DNA from: Morganella morganii
GTDB taxonomy: Bacteria; Pseudomonadota; Gammaproteobacteria; Enterobacterales; Enterobacteriaceae
Direction: 5' to 3'
Length of the DNA stretch: 64,000 nucleotides
NCBI RefSeq assembly: GCF_003996855.1
Contig: NZ_NRQY01000002.1
Span: forward strand, 323,685-387,684
The notes below the pieces were generated by a model. It made no database searches, had not been told where the DNA came from, and worked only from the letters and a program-made list of their open reading frames with translations. Position numbers and translations under genes: made by a program. Within the stretch, counting starts at the first letter, position 1; every line of letters begins with the position of its first letter. Below, one piece after another: positions 54,101 to 63,762 of the stretch.

Positions 54101-56692
54101 TCAGCCGCGCTGCCCGGCGGCCTGATACTGTAACGGCCGGACATCCGTATGGAACACAGCATCACGCGCCTCTTCTGTCACAGACTGAGAGAACATTGTG
54201 CTGTGGAAGGGAGTGACCTGTGTTTTACCATCTGTTTTCAGAATCTGATAGAACTGCGGCAGATTGAAATTGATAAAGCTGGAGCCGTACGTAAAACGGT
54301 CATGGGAAGAGGAGTAGAACCGGCTGACATCCCGGATCAGGTCTTCTTTACTGCCTTCACATCCCGAATAAATTTCCACCCGGTTTGATTCATCCAGCAC
54401 ATAAATATTGAAGCCGTTATCATCACGGTTTTCAAAGAAGAACTGAATAATCCCCTCACTGGCATAGCCGTCCACAACATCCGGCAGATGACCGGTTTCC
54501 GTGCTGATTTTCACCGGAAATCCGCGCAGTTTGTTGTTGGAGATAGCGCCGTAGAATTCAACGGCATTTTCCAGTTTCTGCACAGAAACGTTGAGGCGTT
54601 CAAAGAACAGCCCCCAGGTCTGACCGGCCAGGCGCAGCGCCTTAAAGCGGCCCGGGTCCTGGCGGTTGGTGGTCAGCCGCAGTTCAATGCACTCAGAAAC
54701 CAGCTGGCGGATACGGGTACTGATCAGTCCGCGCAGATGGCGGCTGTAACAGAAGACTTCCACACCGGACGGCGGTGCGGCATCCTGGTGCATCTTGCCG
54801 AGAATCGTTTTCAGGGCTTCCAGCACAGACTGTTCGCCGCTGAAATGCAGTGTGCGCACTTCATTCCAGGAGTTGCGGTACAGCAGATCAATGCTGCCGA
54901 CCAGGCATTTCTGCTCCTGCCCGAAGCTGAAGACATCCAGCTTGCTCATATCAAAATGCACAACCTGCTCGGCGAACCCGGCAGTCGGGTCCTGCTCCAG
55001 ATTGACAATAATCGCCAGATGGCGGATTTCACACGGGCTGTACAGCGCACGCGGTGTCGGGGCAGGCAGACGGATAGGGAAATTCTGTGACACATCATGC
55101 ACCAGCTCGTGCAGTTTCTGCTCATCGCAGTTTGACTCACCGTTATGAATATAGACGCGGGTTCTGTCTGTCAGCAGGCCGTTGAAGTAGGTCCAGGAGA
55201 CCAGCTTGTTCAGATAGCGGTTATATTCCAGCGGCTGATGGCCGGTGATGGTATGGATTGTCGGTGCCTGATTATACAGATACCAGCCGCTGCGATTGGC
55301 GCGGCCCGGCGGAACATAGATAAAGGTCAGATTCTCTTCTGACAGATCCGGCGAAATCTGCGGATTCACCAGGGTGACTTTCCCCGGCAGCGCCTCGAAA
55401 GCGGCATACAGTTTTCGTGTCAGCACGCCGATATCCTGCGGGCTGGCGCTGACACTCAGATTATTGCGGCGTGCAAAGCGGATAAGATTACGGTAGCTCT
55501 GCATCATGGTGTCGAGCAGCTCATTATGTGCATCCCGCACCTGCTCAATTTTCCACGAATTCCGGCGATCCAGCACAGACAGCCGCTCCGGAGACCAGCC
55601 CCAGCCTTTCACCATCTCTGACAGCACCTGACAACGCCAGCCGCAGCAGCCGCAGGACGCGCGTTCACTGACATCCGCAGGCGGCTTTTCACACACTTTC
55701 AGGTAGAAGCAGCGGCGGATCAGATCAAGACGGGTTTCGTCATTGATGGCTTTCAGATAACGGGTAACGCGGTCGAGCATCATGGCGTAAGAATCAAGCC
55801 CGTGATGGACAATCTCACCGGCATGCAGATGCTTTTTAAACTCGGTTGCCAGAAGCTGTCCGTTCGGGTAATCCCACGAATACGCTTCCAGCAGTAAACT
55901 TTTTATCACGGCTTTATAAGGGGAATCCACACTCTTATAGAGCTGCCACAGGCTGGCGCCAAAGTACTCTTCCGCAGACAGCTCGCCCAGCCCGCCCAGA
56001 TCCAGCCACTCGTTCGGGGTTAATACACCCTGCGCATAAAGGGAGAGAACATATTCATCATAGTGATGCTCTTTCTCTGCCGGCACCATGGTCCACAGCA
56101 GGCGCTTACCGGCCATCCGCACGGCGGTCCGGTAAAATTCATCAAGCAGTAAAATATGCTGGGTCGAGCCGCAGTCCTCACCATTGAGGCTGCCGCTGGC
56201 ATTATGGCGGAACCGGTTTTCATCGATCAGGAAGAAAGTGACATCAATACCTTTTGCCGCTGCCCACTCTTCAATCAGTGTGCATTTGCGGCGCAGATTC
56301 TGTTTTTCATCGTGGTCAAGCCAGGACTGATGACAAACCCAGATATCGAGATCAGAAGAGTGGCTTTGCCCGACAGACGAGGTGCTGCCCATAGAATAGA
56401 TACCGGTAATCGGCAGTTCGCCGCCGGCATTGCACGGCAGACACTCTCCGTGCCGGCGGGAAAATGCTGCCAGCCAGTGTGACTGGTAATCATCGGACGC
56501 CCAGAAACAGACACCGTGCGGCACATTACCCGGCACATAGCCCAGCATATCCGGATGGTGATGGTGCAACAGTACCGGCAACAGACTGTACACGTCTTTA
56601 AACGCACGACTCATCCCGATGGTCGCGCGCTCTGATCTGAGCTGATTTATTGCATCCAAACGCTGCTTGAGTGTTTCAATATAAAGATACAA
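54101..56692 (-). CDS. cyaA: Adenylate cyclase (class I)
   Basis: Makes cAMP, the ligand of CRP. It has 863 residues (848 in E. coli). The N-terminal catalytic domain has [20 protein letters not shown]. This nucleotidyltransferase motif is followed by [12 protein letters not shown] and [16 protein letters not shown]. The C-terminal regulatory region, sensitive to IIA-Glc in E. coli, has [14 protein letters not shown]. The start is TTG (56690-56692) with a poor ribosome site, as in E. coli, where the UUG limits synthesis. A Cys-rich stretch ([13 protein letters not shown]) near 350-362 is unusual. Confidence 0.97.
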   Translation of the reverse strand: MYLYIETLKQRLDAINQLRSERATIGMSRAFKDVYSLLPVLLHHHHPDMLGYVPGNVPHGVCFWASDDYQSHWLAAFSRRHGECLPCNAGGELPITGIYSMGSTSSVGQSHSSDLDIWVCHQSWLDHDEKQNLRRKCTLIEEWAAAKGIDVTFFLIDENRFRHNASGSLNGEDCGSTQHILLLDEFYRTAVRMAGKRLLWTMVPAEKEHHYDEYVLSLYAQGVLTPNEWLDLGGLGELSAEEYFGASLWQLYKSVDSPYKAVIKSLLLEAYSWDYPNGQLLATEFKKHLHAGEIVHHGLDSYAMMLDRVTRYLKAINDETRLDLIRRCFYLKVCEKPPADVSERASCGCCGWRCQVLSEMVKGWGWSPERLSVLDRRNSWKIEQVRDAHNELLDTMMQSYRNLIRFARRNNLSVSASPQDIGVLTRKLYAAFEALPGKVTLVNPQISPDLSEENLTFIYVPPGRANRSGWYLYNQAPTIHTITGHQPLEYNRYLNKLVSWTYFNGLLTDRTRVYIHNGESNCDEQKLHELVHDVSQNFPIRLPAPTPRALYSPCEIRHLAIIVNLEQDPTAGFAEQVVHFDMSKLDVFSFGQEQKCLVGSIDLLYRNSWNEVRTLHFSGEQSVLEALKTILGKMHQDAAPPSGVEVFCYSRHLRGLISTRIRQLVSECIELRLTTNRQDPGRFKALRLAGQTWGLFFERLNVSVQKLENAVEFYGAISNNKLRGFPVKISTETGHLPDVVDGYASEGIIQFFFENRDDNGFNIYVLDESNRVEIYSGCEGSKEDLIRDVSRFYSSSHDRFTYGSSFINFNLPQFYQILKTDGKTQVTPFHSTMFSQSVTEEARDAVFHTDVRPLQYQAAGQRG

Positions 56693-57365
56693 AGGATTCG
56701 CCTGATTTTATTTCATGTAACTGGAAACGACCTGATGCCCGGCTTTATACGTATATGAATACAGACTGATAAGGTAATGCTGAAAAATGATAAGAATCGG
56801 AGCCAAAGTTAAATTGCCGGAAACGTGATCAATCTAACACCTTCGGGGCAAAGGGTAAAGCTCCGCACTAAAAAAGGCACGATTACCAAAAGTTGCCACT
56901 AGCAACATAACTAATTGTAAAATATATATTTTCGTTGAAAATCACCGGGATACACACAAAAAACCTAAGGAAATATTCGGTAAATCCGGTGTGTTTCTGC
57001 TTTTGCGCATTTTTTGAACAAAAAAGTAATACTGCTTACTCACACAAGGCGTTTTTATTTATTTTAATAATGCTATGAAATAGTTATTTAAATTGAATCG
57101 GTTTAATTAATACTTTCCATAATTACAAAATATTTTTATTATTTAAAATATGTTTTAATTATTTACTGACCAACGTCAGTCTGCGGCCCGGCACTATTTA
57201 TTCTCTGATCATCCTTTTTTGTTCTTAACTGCCGGGCAGGTCTCGTCACGTAACTGGAAAAATAATCAGCAAAATGATAAAACAAGGGCAGTTTTTCTTA
57301 TTTCTCCGGCCATGTTTCATATAAAAAAACACCGGATAAAAAGACAAGGATCCCTGACAACTATC
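56693..57365. other. cyaA-hemC divergent regulatory region
   Basis: 673 bases with no ORF that has a ribosome site. On the cyaA side it holds a CRP operator overlapping a P2-like promoter (56824-56859) and a second promoter candidate, -35 TTATCA (56767-56772) and -10 TATAAA (56744-56749), 17 apart. The middle (57000-57180) is strongly AT-rich. I see no clear hemC promoter. Confidence 0.5.
56821..56859 (-). promoter_or_regulatory. cyaA promoter with CRP operator
   Basis: On the minus strand, -35 TTTACC (56854-56859) and -10 TAGATT (56831-56836), 17 apart. A CRP site TGTTA-N6-TCACG (56824-56839) covers the -10. The surrounding bases closely match the E. coli cyaA P2 site, where CRP-cAMP represses. 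This points to conserved feedback. Confidence 0.7.
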
Positions 57366-58307
57366 ATGACCACTCAATCTCTGCGTATTGCCACCCGCCA
57401 AAGCCCGCTTGCTCTGTGGCAGGCTGAATTTGTCAAACATGAGCTGGAACAGCGTCATCCCGGGCTGCACGTCGAACTCGTCCCGATGGTCACCAAAGGT
57501 GACATTATTCTCGATACACCGCTGGCGAAAGTCGGCGGCAAAGGGCTGTTCGTCAAAGAACTGGAACTGGCATTACTGGAGAACCGGGCGGATATCGCCG
57601 TTCACTCCATGAAAGATGTCCCGGTCGATTTCCCGGACGGGCTGGGGTTAGTCACTATCTGCGAGCGGGAAGACCCCCGCGATGCCTTTGTTTCCAACCA
57701 TTATGACAGTGTGGATGCCCTGCCGCCCGGCAGTATCGTCGGCACCTCCAGCCTCCGCCGTCAGTGCCAGCTGCGCGAACGCCGTCCTGATCTGGTGATC
57801 CGTGATCTGCGCGGCAACGTCGGCACCCGGCTGGGTAAACTGGATAACGGCGACTATGACGCGATTATCCTGGCCGTTGCCGGTCTGAAGCGCCTGAAAC
57901 TGGATGAACGCATCCGCTGTGCACTGCCGCCGGAAGAGTCCCTTCCTGCCGTCGGTCAGGGTGCGGTCGGGATTGAGTGCCGCCTGGATGATGAACGCAC
58001 CCGTTCTTTACTCAGCTCCCTCAATCACGCGCAGACCGATACCTGTGTCCGCGCTGAACGCGCCATGAATACCCGGCTGGAAGGAGGATGTCAGGTGCCT
58101 ATCGGCAGTTATGCTATCTGGCAGGGAGATAAAATCTGGCTTCGGGCGCTGGTCGGCGCACCGGACGGCAGTGAGATTGTCCGCGGTGAACGCCTGTGCG
58201 ACCCGCAGGATGCCGCCGCCGCAGGGGTTTCTCTTGCAGAAGAGCTGCTGGATAACGGCGCACGGGCTATCCTGACGGATGTTTATCAGGGGCATATACC
58301 TGCATGA
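57366..58307 (+). CDS. hemC: Porphobilinogen deaminase (hydroxymethylbilane synthase)
   Basis: Polymerises four porphobilinogens to hydroxymethylbilane in haem synthesis. It has 313 residues as in E. coli. The dipyrromethane cofactor cysteine is C242 in GGCQVPIG. Conserved segments are [20 protein letters not shown] and the Arg-rich GTSSLRRQ. The long open extension from 57219 lacks similarity. The ATG at 57366 has a distant AAGGA. It starts the hemCDXY operon. Confidence 0.98.
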   Translation: MTTQSLRIATRQSPLALWQAEFVKHELEQRHPGLHVELVPMVTKGDIILDTPLAKVGGKGLFVKELELALLENRADIAVHSMKDVPVDFPDGLGLVTICEREDPRDAFVSNHYDSVDALPPGSIVGTSSLRRQCQLRERRPDLVIRDLRGNVGTRLGKLDNGDYDAIILAVAGLKRLKLDERIRCALPPEESLPAVGQGAVGIECRLDDERTRSLLSSLNHAQTDTCVRAERAMNTRLEGGCQVPIGSYAIWQGDKIWLRALVGAPDGSEIVRGERLCDPQDAAAAGVSLAEELLDNGARAILTDVYQGHIPA

Positions 58308-59041
58308 CCATTCTGGTCACCCGTCCCTCTCCGGCCGGTGAAGCCCTGGTCAGTGCACTGCGCTCACGCGGGCAGAATGCCCTCTCTGCCCCGCTTATCC
58401 GTATTTTCCCGGGACATGACCTGCCGCTGCTGGTTGCCCGGATAGCGGCACTCTCCCCCGGAGATGCCCTTTTTCTGCTGTCAAAGAATGCGGTTTATCA
58501 CGCAAATGAACAGCTTATTCAACAGAATTACCTGTGGTCTGATAAGCTTTGCTATTATGGGATAGGTCAGTCAACCGCCGGCTTTTTTAAGCAACTGACC
58601 GGATTACCCGCCGCCTTTATGCCCGGCGGGGAGACCAGCGAGCATCTGCTGACCCTGCCGGACTTACAGGATATGACCGGGCGCCGTGTACTTCTGCTGC
58701 GCGGTAACGGCGGCAGAGAGCATCTGGCACAAACACTGTGCGAACGGGGGGCGGTTGTGGATTATTGTGAATGCTACCGCCGCGGACCCGTGAATTACGA
58801 CGGCGGGAAATGCGCTCTGTTGTGGCAGCAGCAACAGGTACAGACACTGGTGGTAACCAGCGGTGAAATGCTGCATCTGCTGCGGCAGCTGATTCCGGCC
58901 GCACACCTCGGCTGGCTGCTGCAATGCCGGATTATTGTTGTCAGTGACAGACTGGCAGCGATCGCACAATCACTGGGCTGGCTCAATATTGATATCGCCG
59001 CCGATGCAGATAATGAAGCCTTACTTCAGGCTCTTCAATGA
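58304..59041 (+). CDS. hemD: Uroporphyrinogen-III synthase
   Basis: Cyclises hydroxymethylbilane with inversion of ring D to uroporphyrinogen III. It has 245 residues (246 in E. coli). Two-domain HemD fold with [20 protein letters not shown] at the start and [17 protein letters not shown] in the middle. The second domain has [14 protein letters not shown] and [13 protein letters not shown]. The start overlaps hemC by 4 bases, so the two are coupled. Confidence 0.96.
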   Translation: MTILVTRPSPAGEALVSALRSRGQNALSAPLIRIFPGHDLPLLVARIAALSPGDALFLLSKNAVYHANEQLIQQNYLWSDKLCYYGIGQSTAGFFKQLTGLPAAFMPGGETSEHLLTLPDLQDMTGRRVLLLRGNGGREHLAQTLCERGAVVDYCECYRRGPVNYDGGKCALLWQQQQVQTLVVTSGEMLHLLRQLIPAAHLGWLLQCRIIVVSDRLAAIAQSLGWLNIDIAADADNEALLQALQ

Positions 59042-59061
59042 ACAGACATGGGACGCCACGA

Positions 59062-60405
59062 ATGACGGAACACGAAAAAAAACCCGGATCGGCCGATGTA
59101 CCTGAAACACAGGATGCCGTAACCAATACCGATCCGCAGGCAGAGAAAAAAGACACAGCTGCCGGGAAAAAAGCGACCGCAAAAAACGTCACTGACAAAG
59201 CGGCGTCTGATAAAAAACCGGCAGATACCGCACCAAAACCGGCCCCGGAAGCCCCGCAGCCACAAAAAACGGCGCCTGCCGCTGAGGAAAAACAAGCTTC
59301 CGGTTTTCTGCGCGGCGCGATCGCTCTGGCGGTTATTCTGCTGATCGGCGGCGGAGTCTGGTATGCCTCACAGGCCGGCACACAAACGCTGTCGAAAAAC
59401 CTGGAAGCGGAAAATGCACAGCTGAAGTCTCAGATGGCACAATTGCAGCAGGAACAGCAGCAGACACAAAAACAGATGCAGGAATTTATCGCACAACAGT
59501 CGGCGCTCAGCACACAGCATCAGCAGCAGGAAGCGGCACTGAAACACGAGCTGGATTTACTGCGCAGCCGTGTTACCGCGCTGTCCAGTACCGATGTGAA
59601 AAGCTGGCTGCTGGCTCAGGCGGATTTTCTGGTCAAAATGGCAGAACGCAAACTGTGGAATGACCAGGATGTGGTCACTGCTATGGTACTGCTGAAAAAT
59701 GCCGATGCCAGCCTGGCCGAAATGAATGATCCGGGTCTGCTGGATGTGCGCACTGCACTGCGTAATGATATCACTGCGCTGTCCGCCGTCAGTCAGATCG
59801 ATTTTGACGGCACGATCCTGCGCCTGAACCAGCTTGCCGGTCAGGTGGATAATCTGCGTCTGGATGACGGCAGCCGTGATGGTGCGCCGATGGACAGCAG
59901 CGACAGTGAAGGGCTGACCTCTTCCGTGTCAGACTGGCGTACTAACCTGACCAAAAGCTGGAAGGGGTTTATGAGTGATTTCATCACCATCCGCCGCCGT
60001 GACAATACCTCCGCGCCGCTGCTGGCACCGAATCAGGATATTTATGTCCGTGAAAATATCCGCGCCCAGTTGCTGATCGCTGCTCAGGCGGTGCCGCGTC
60101 ACCAGGAAGAGAGCTACAAACAGTCACTGGATGCGGTCTCCACCTGGGTACGGGCTTACTTCTCAGATAACGACCCGACTAACGCCGCCTTCCTGGCCGA
60201 AGTGGACGCTCTGGCAGCACAGCCAATTTCAATGAGTGCGCCGGACAGCCTGACCAGCCAGCCGCTGCTGGATAAACTGGTACAGACCCGCATCCGCCGT
60301 CTGCTCAACGATGAAACCCCGCCGCCGGCACCGGCTGAGGCACCGCAGGAAACCCCTGCCGCTGCACCGGCACAGCCGGAAGCAGCACCACAACAGGAGG
60401 GATAA
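59062..60405 (+). CDS. hemX: HemX, membrane protein of the haem operon
   Basis: Inner-membrane protein of the HemX (DUF513) family. E. coli HemX is not the methyltransferase it was once named for, and its role is unclear. From the ATG at 59062 it has 447 residues. A low-complexity Lys/Ala/Pro N-terminal tail (about 1-80) precedes one membrane helix (about 88-108, [19 protein letters not shown]). Then comes a Gln-rich coiled coil (about 115-180) and the conserved domain with [18 protein letters not shown]. The C-terminal tail is Pro/Ala-rich. An ATG at 59038, overlapping hemD by 4 bases, is an alternative. Confidence 0.93.
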   Translation: MTEHEKKPGSADVPETQDAVTNTDPQAEKKDTAAGKKATAKNVTDKAASDKKPADTAPKPAPEAPQPQKTAPAAEEKQASGFLRGAIALAVILLIGGGVWYASQAGTQTLSKNLEAENAQLKSQMAQLQQEQQQTQKQMQEFIAQQSALSTQHQQQEAALKHELDLLRSRVTALSSTDVKSWLLAQADFLVKMAERKLWNDQDVVTAMVLLKNADASLAEMNDPGLLDVRTALRNDITALSAVSQIDFDGTILRLNQLAGQVDNLRLDDGSRDGAPMDSSDSEGLTSSVSDWRTNLTKSWKGFMSDFITIRRRDNTSAPLLAPNQDIYVRENIRAQLLIAAQAVPRHQEESYKQSLDAVSTWVRAYFSDNDPTNAAFLAEVDALAAQPISMSAPDSLTSQPLLDKLVQTRIRRLLNDETPPPAPAEAPQETPAAAPAQPEAAPQQEG

Positions 60406-60408
60406 CAG

Positions 60409-61617
60409 ATGTTTAAAGTCTTTATTCTGTTTCTTATCCTGATCGCCGGAATTATTATCGGCCCGCTGGTGGCCGGGCATCAGGGCTATGTTCTGATCCA
60501 AACCGATAATTTTGATATTGAAACCAGTGTTACCGGCCTGGTGATCTGCTTTCTCGGATTACAGGCTGTTCTGATGCTGCTGGGCTGGTGCTGGCGCCGC
60601 CTGAAAAGCGGCAGTTCCCGTACTCTTGGCTGGTTTGGCGGTCATAAGCGCAACCGCGCCCGCGCGCTGACCAACGATGCACTGCTCAAACTGGCGGAAG
60701 GGGATTTCCGGCAGGTGGAAAAATTACTGAGCCGCAGTGCAGATAATGCGGAACAGCCGCTGGTTAACTATCTGCTGGCAGCGGAAGCAGCACAGCAGCG
60801 CAGTGATAATCTCCGCGCCAATCAGTATCTGGAGCGGGCTTCCGAGCTGGCCGGGCGTCATCAGTTACCGGTGGATATCACCCGTGCCCGTATTCTGCTG
60901 AGCCGCAATGAAATTCCGGCGGCGAGAACCGCTATCGACAATCTGCTGGAAGTCGCACCGCGTCATCCGGAAGTACTGCGTCTGGCGGAGCAGGTATATG
61001 CGCGCTCCGGTGCCTGGAAATCCCTGATTGCCATTCTGCCGCAGATGAAAAAATCCGGTGAATTTACGGATGAGCAAACGGAACAAACAGAAATCCGCGC
61101 CTGGCTCGGAATGATGCAGCAGGTTGCGGATCAGGACGGCAGTGATGCACTGCGTCACTGGTGGAAGAACCTCAGCCGTCATCTGCGCCACAATCCGGAG
61201 ATGGCCGTGGCGGCCGCGCAGCACTTTATCGCCGGTGATGATATGGCAGATGCGGAAGCCGTTGTACTCGACGGGCTGAAGCGTCAGAAAGATCAGCGCC
61301 TGCTGATGCTGCTGCCGCAGATCCGGACAGACAATCCGAAAGCTATCCGCAAGGTGCTGAACCAGATGCAGAAGGAAGATGCGGATCAGCCGCTGCTCAA
61401 CAGTACCCTCGGGCAGCTGGCCATGCAGGAAACGCGCTGGGAAGATGCGGAAAAATACTTTAAATCGGCTCTGAACGTCCGTCAGGATGCACATGATGCT
61501 GCCTGGCTGGCCGATGTGCTGGATAAGCAGAAAAAGTATGAAGAATCCGCAATGATCCGCCGTAATGCCCTGCTGAATACACTGACACTGCCGGATGAAA
61601 AGAAATCCGGCGAATAA
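60409..61617 (+). CDS. hemY: HemY, TPR-containing membrane protein
   Basis: Protein of the HemY family (not the Gram-positive protoporphyrinogen oxidase of that name), 402 residues. Two N-terminal membrane helices lie at about 3-22 and 42-63. A series of TPR-like helical repeats occupies about 90-390, with LAEGDFRQVEKLL and RWEDAEKYFKSALNV. Exact role unknown. It lies three bases after hemX, last in the operon, with a strong terminator 30 bases downstream. Confidence 0.94.
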   Translation: MFKVFILFLILIAGIIIGPLVAGHQGYVLIQTDNFDIETSVTGLVICFLGLQAVLMLLGWCWRRLKSGSSRTLGWFGGHKRNRARALTNDALLKLAEGDFRQVEKLLSRSADNAEQPLVNYLLAAEAAQQRSDNLRANQYLERASELAGRHQLPVDITRARILLSRNEIPAARTAIDNLLEVAPRHPEVLRLAEQVYARSGAWKSLIAILPQMKKSGEFTDEQTEQTEIRAWLGMMQQVADQDGSDALRHWWKNLSRHLRHNPEMAVAAAQHFIAGDDMADAEAVVLDGLKRQKDQRLLMLLPQIRTDNPKAIRKVLNQMQKEDADQPLLNSTLGQLAMQETRWEDAEKYFKSALNVRQDAHDAAWLADVLDKQKKYEESAMIRRNALLNTLTLPDEKKSGE

Positions 61618-61646
61618 GCACAAGCAGCTTATTTCTCATCACACAG

Positions 61647-61675
61647 AGCCAATCCTGCCGGATTGGCTTTTTTTA
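61647..61675 (+). terminator. hemCDXY operon terminator
   Basis: A perfect 9-bp stem (61647-61655 with 61660-61668), 4-base loop and seven or more T residues. Confidence 0.9.
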
Positions 61676-61735
61676 TGCCGGGATATCATTAAAAGAGATT
61701 GACGGAACAGATTATTGATGGCAAGAATGAGACAT

Positions 61736-61949
61736 AAAAAAACACCTATCGCATAACGATAGGTGCATAAAATACAATCAGGTCTACAGACGGATGGTGC
61801 CTCACTCAACGTTACGTCCTGTTGCTGATGTAAAGATTTCGGGATCTTTTACATCGATAACCCGGACAATAGGCACCGAATCTAGCTCTGCGTCATCTCC
61901 GGGTTTATGAAGCTTACGCAAACATAAGAAATGAGATGAGCATCTACAC
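61736..61949 (-). ncRNA. glmZ: Small regulatory RNA GlmZ
   Basis: Hfq-dependent small RNA that activates glmS mRNA and so glucosamine-6-phosphate synthesis. It is about 212 nt and begins GTAGATGCTCAT (near 61947). It keeps the first hairpin region with GACGCAGAGC and the target-pairing region TAACGTTGAGTGAGGCACC (61793-61819). A 9-bp terminator stem (61743-61751 with 61757-61765) and seven T residues close it. Position next to hemY matches E. coli. RapZ and RNase E processing would be expected near the pairing region. glmY is not in this window. Confidence 0.9.
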
Positions 61950-61959
61950 CCTGATATAA

Positions 61960-61975
61960 TGCACAAGACGTGCCA
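61960..61975 (-). promoter_or_regulatory. Sigma-54-like promoter of glmZ
   Basis: On the minus strand TGGCAC-N5-GTGCA (61970-61975 and 61960-61964), one base off TGGCAC-N5-TTGCA. It is spaced correctly for a start at about 61947-61949. An ATTATAT sequence just downstream could be a sigma-70 -10, as in the overlapping E. coli glmY/glmZ promoters. Confidence 0.7.
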
Positions 61976-61996
61976 ACTTTTACGCCTTCCTGATTT

Positions 61997-62025
61997 CCCA
62001 CGGTTCCCGTGGGTTTATTTTTTTT
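61997..62025 (+). terminator. Plus-strand terminator within the glmZ upstream region
   Basis: A perfect 7-bp stem CCCACGG/CCGTGGG (61997-62003 with 62007-62013), followed by TTTATTTTTTTT. No plus-strand gene ends here, since hemY has its own terminator at 61647. It may be a backup or may stop antisense transcripts. Confidence 0.7.
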
Positions 62026-62070
62026 ATCCTGCCTTCCGCTTATCAATCACTGATGTAATTTTGTCCGCAG

Positions 62071-62088
62071 TGTCTCTGTTTTGCGACG
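62071..62088. promoter_or_regulatory. GlrR-type activator site 1
   Basis: TGTC-N10-GACG, one mismatch from the GlrR consensus TGTC-N10-GACA. About 125-140 bases upstream of the glmZ start. Confidence 0.5.
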
Positions 62089-62118
62089 CTTTCTGGTATC
62101 ATTATTAAAATCATTATA

Positions 62119-62131
62119 TATCAATGAATTA
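62119..62131 (+). promoter_or_regulatory. IHF site upstream of glmZ
   Basis: TATCAATGAATTA matches WATCAA-N4-TTR exactly. It lies among the GlrR-type sites, where DNA bending would bring the activator to a sigma-54 polymerase. Confidence 0.65.
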
Positions 62132-62133
62132 AA

Positions 62134-62151
62134 TGTCTCATTTTGACGACA
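62134..62151. promoter_or_regulatory. GlrR-type activator site 2
   Basis: TGTC-N10-GACA, an exact match to the GlrR consensus, about 185-205 bases upstream of the glmZ start. Confidence 0.65.
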
Positions 62152-62165
62152 TGTATTATGCCCTT

Positions 62166-62183
62166 TGTCGCCGGATCTATACA
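62166..62183. promoter_or_regulatory. GlrR-type activator site 3
   Basis: TGTC-N10-TACA, one mismatch from consensus. Spaced 32 bases from site 2, on the same helical face. Confidence 0.5.
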
Positions 62184-62368
62184 AACATCACAACATAATG
62201 ATTTTTATAGAAATTATAAGACATCATCAACACTGACCGTTTCACGGGAAAACCGGGTATTTTTGTCTGCCTGAACACCACAATAGCATCAGCACAAAAG
62301 GGATAAAAATCAGCTGCGGAGCAGCAGCAGGAAAAACAAGACAGGAAAAAACAGAAACCGCAGAAACG

Positions 62369-62395
62369 AAAAAGCCCCGCTGTAAGCGGGGCTTT
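62369..62395 (-). terminator. tRNA operon terminator
   Basis: A 10-bp GC-rich stem (62371-62380 with 62386-62395), followed on the minus strand by five T residues. It directly follows tRNA-Pro. Confidence 0.9.
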
Positions 62396-62404
62396 CTCTG
62401 AATA

Positions 62405-62481
62405 TGGTCGGCGAGATAGGATTCGAACCTACGACCCACTGGTCCCAAACCAGTTGCGCTACCAAGCTGCGCTACTCGCCG
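62405..62481 (-). tRNA. proM: tRNA-Pro (anticodon TGG)
   Basis: 77 nt with encoded CCA, anticodon TGG in CTGGTTTGGGACCAG and T-loop GTTCGAATC. Last of four tRNAs. The argX-hisR-leuT-proM order equals E. coli. Confidence 0.98.
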
Positions 62482-62503
62482 AAAGGCTGACTTTTCATGA
62501 TGA

Positions 62504-62590
62504 TGGTGCGAAGGGGGGGACTTGAACCCCCACGTCCGTAAGAACACTAACACCTGAAGCTAGCGCGTCTACCAATTCCGCCACCCTCGC
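62504..62590 (-). tRNA. leuT: tRNA-Leu (anticodon CAG)
   Basis: 87 nt class II tRNA with a long variable arm, anticodon CAG, encoded CCA and T-loop GTTCAAGTC. Confidence 0.98.
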
Positions 62591-62626
62591 AGGTTCATCA
62601 CTACAGTCATGTTACATGTTATTAAA

Positions 62627-62703
62627 TGGGGTGGCTAATGGGACTCGAACCCACGACGACTGGAATCACAATCCAGGGCTCTACCAACTGAGCTATAGCC
62701 ACC
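62627..62703 (-). tRNA. hisR: tRNA-His (anticodon GTG)
   Basis: 77 nt including the encoded extra 5' G (position -1) required by histidyl-tRNA synthetase. Anticodon GTG in TGGATTGTGATTCCA. CCA is encoded. Confidence 0.98.
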
Positions 62704-62768
62704 ATAACATCGCAACATTTTACTACTTACAACAACGAAATACTATACCGTAACTCTTACACGCATAA

Positions 62769-62845
<77 letters not shown>

Positions 62846-62866
62846 TTTGCGCCGTTGCGGGAGAGG

Positions 62867-62895
62867 ATAGTACGGATTTCTCATGCGTCTGTCCA
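62867..62895 (-). promoter_or_regulatory. argX-hisR-leuT-proM promoter
   Basis: On the minus strand -35 TGGACA (62890-62895), 17-base spacer, -10 TACTAT (62867-62872), then a C-rich discriminator CCTCTCCCGC. This fits a growth-rate-controlled tRNA promoter. Confidence 0.75.
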
Positions 62896-62991
62896 GTGCT
62901 TTTTTTCACAAATGTATTGTTTGCTCAGTCTTTACCCACTTTGCTGATAAAGAGAGCATTTTCCCGCAAAAAGCCGCCCGGACAGGGGCAA

Positions 62992-63753
62992 TTATAATTT
63001 ATTACCGTAGTAATAACCCAGAAATTTCAGCAGTTTTAACTGACGGCGGAAGCGGGTCGGTTGTGATAACAGGCGGTAGAGCCACTCCAGCCCCATGTTC
63101 TGCCACACCTTCGGTGCACGCTTCACATGACCGGTAAAGACGTCATAAGTACCGCCCACGCCCATATACAGGGCATCCGGATAGATCTTACGGCAGTCAC
63201 GCATAAAGATCTCCTGTTTCGGCGAGCCCATCGCCACGGTAACGATTTTCGCGCCGCTATCGCGGATGCGTTCAAACAGGGCATCGCGCTGTTCTGCGGT
63301 GAAATAACCGTCCTGTGTGCCGGCCAGGTTCACATTCCACTGCGCTTTCAGTTTGGCTTCGGTTTCCGCCAGCACTTCCGGCTTGCCGCCGACGAGAAAC
63401 ACCGGGGTGTTTTCCTGCCCGGCACGTTCCATCAGCCCTTCCCACAAATCCGCTCCGGCAATCCGCGTCACATCCGCCTGCGGGTACTTGCGGCGGATAG
63501 CACGGACAATACTGATCCCGTCCGCATACAGGTATTCCGCATTACTCAGCAGCGTGTGCAGCGCCTCATCCTGTTCGGCGGTCATAACTTTTTCGGCATT
63601 AATGGCCACCAGCGTACCGGTTCTGATCTGTCCGTCCTTAAACAGATAATCCAGAAAATGCGCCTGATTCCGGAAACCCTGAATCGGGTGGTTACGGATA
63701 GAATACTGCGGGATATTTTCCGCGCTGCCGGCATCAGAAGATAACGGTTCCAT
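62992..63753 (-). CDS. wecG: UDP-ManNAcA transferase WecG
   Basis: Adds N-acetylmannosaminuronic acid to lipid I to form lipid II of enterobacterial common antigen, at the cytoplasmic face. It has 253 residues, WecG/TagA/CpsF family. Conserved segments are [39 protein letters not shown] and [12 protein letters not shown]. The last part has AGP-like [18 protein letters not shown]. It starts 9 bases after the wzyE stop. The E. coli yifK gene, normally between wecG and argX, is absent. Confidence 0.96.
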   Translation of the reverse strand: MEPLSSDAGSAENIPQYSIRNHPIQGFRNQAHFLDYLFKDGQIRTGTLVAINAEKVMTAEQDEALHTLLSNAEYLYADGISIVRAIRRKYPQADVTRIAGADLWEGLMERAGQENTPVFLVGGKPEVLAETEAKLKAQWNVNLAGTQDGYFTAEQRDALFERIRDSGAKIVTVAMGSPKQEIFMRDCRKIYPDALYMGVGGTYDVFTGHVKRAPKVWQNMGLEWLYRLLSQPTRFRRQLKLLKFLGYYYGNKL

Positions 63754-63762
63754 GCTAATTCC

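Noticed and set aside
57000..57180. AT-rich stretch in the cyaA-hemC spacer as foreign DNA
   Set aside because: It has no gene, lies in a conserved divergent promoter region, and AT-richness is normal for such spacers.
61955..62025. Short plus-strand RNA from TATAAT at 61955 to the terminator at 62025
   Set aside because: The TATAAT is the reverse of the glmZ promoter region and has no -35 on the plus strand. Kept only as an open question under the orphan terminator.
62242..62553. 103-codon minus-strand ORF
   Set aside because: It reads through tRNA-Pro and part of tRNA-Leu; not a protein gene.
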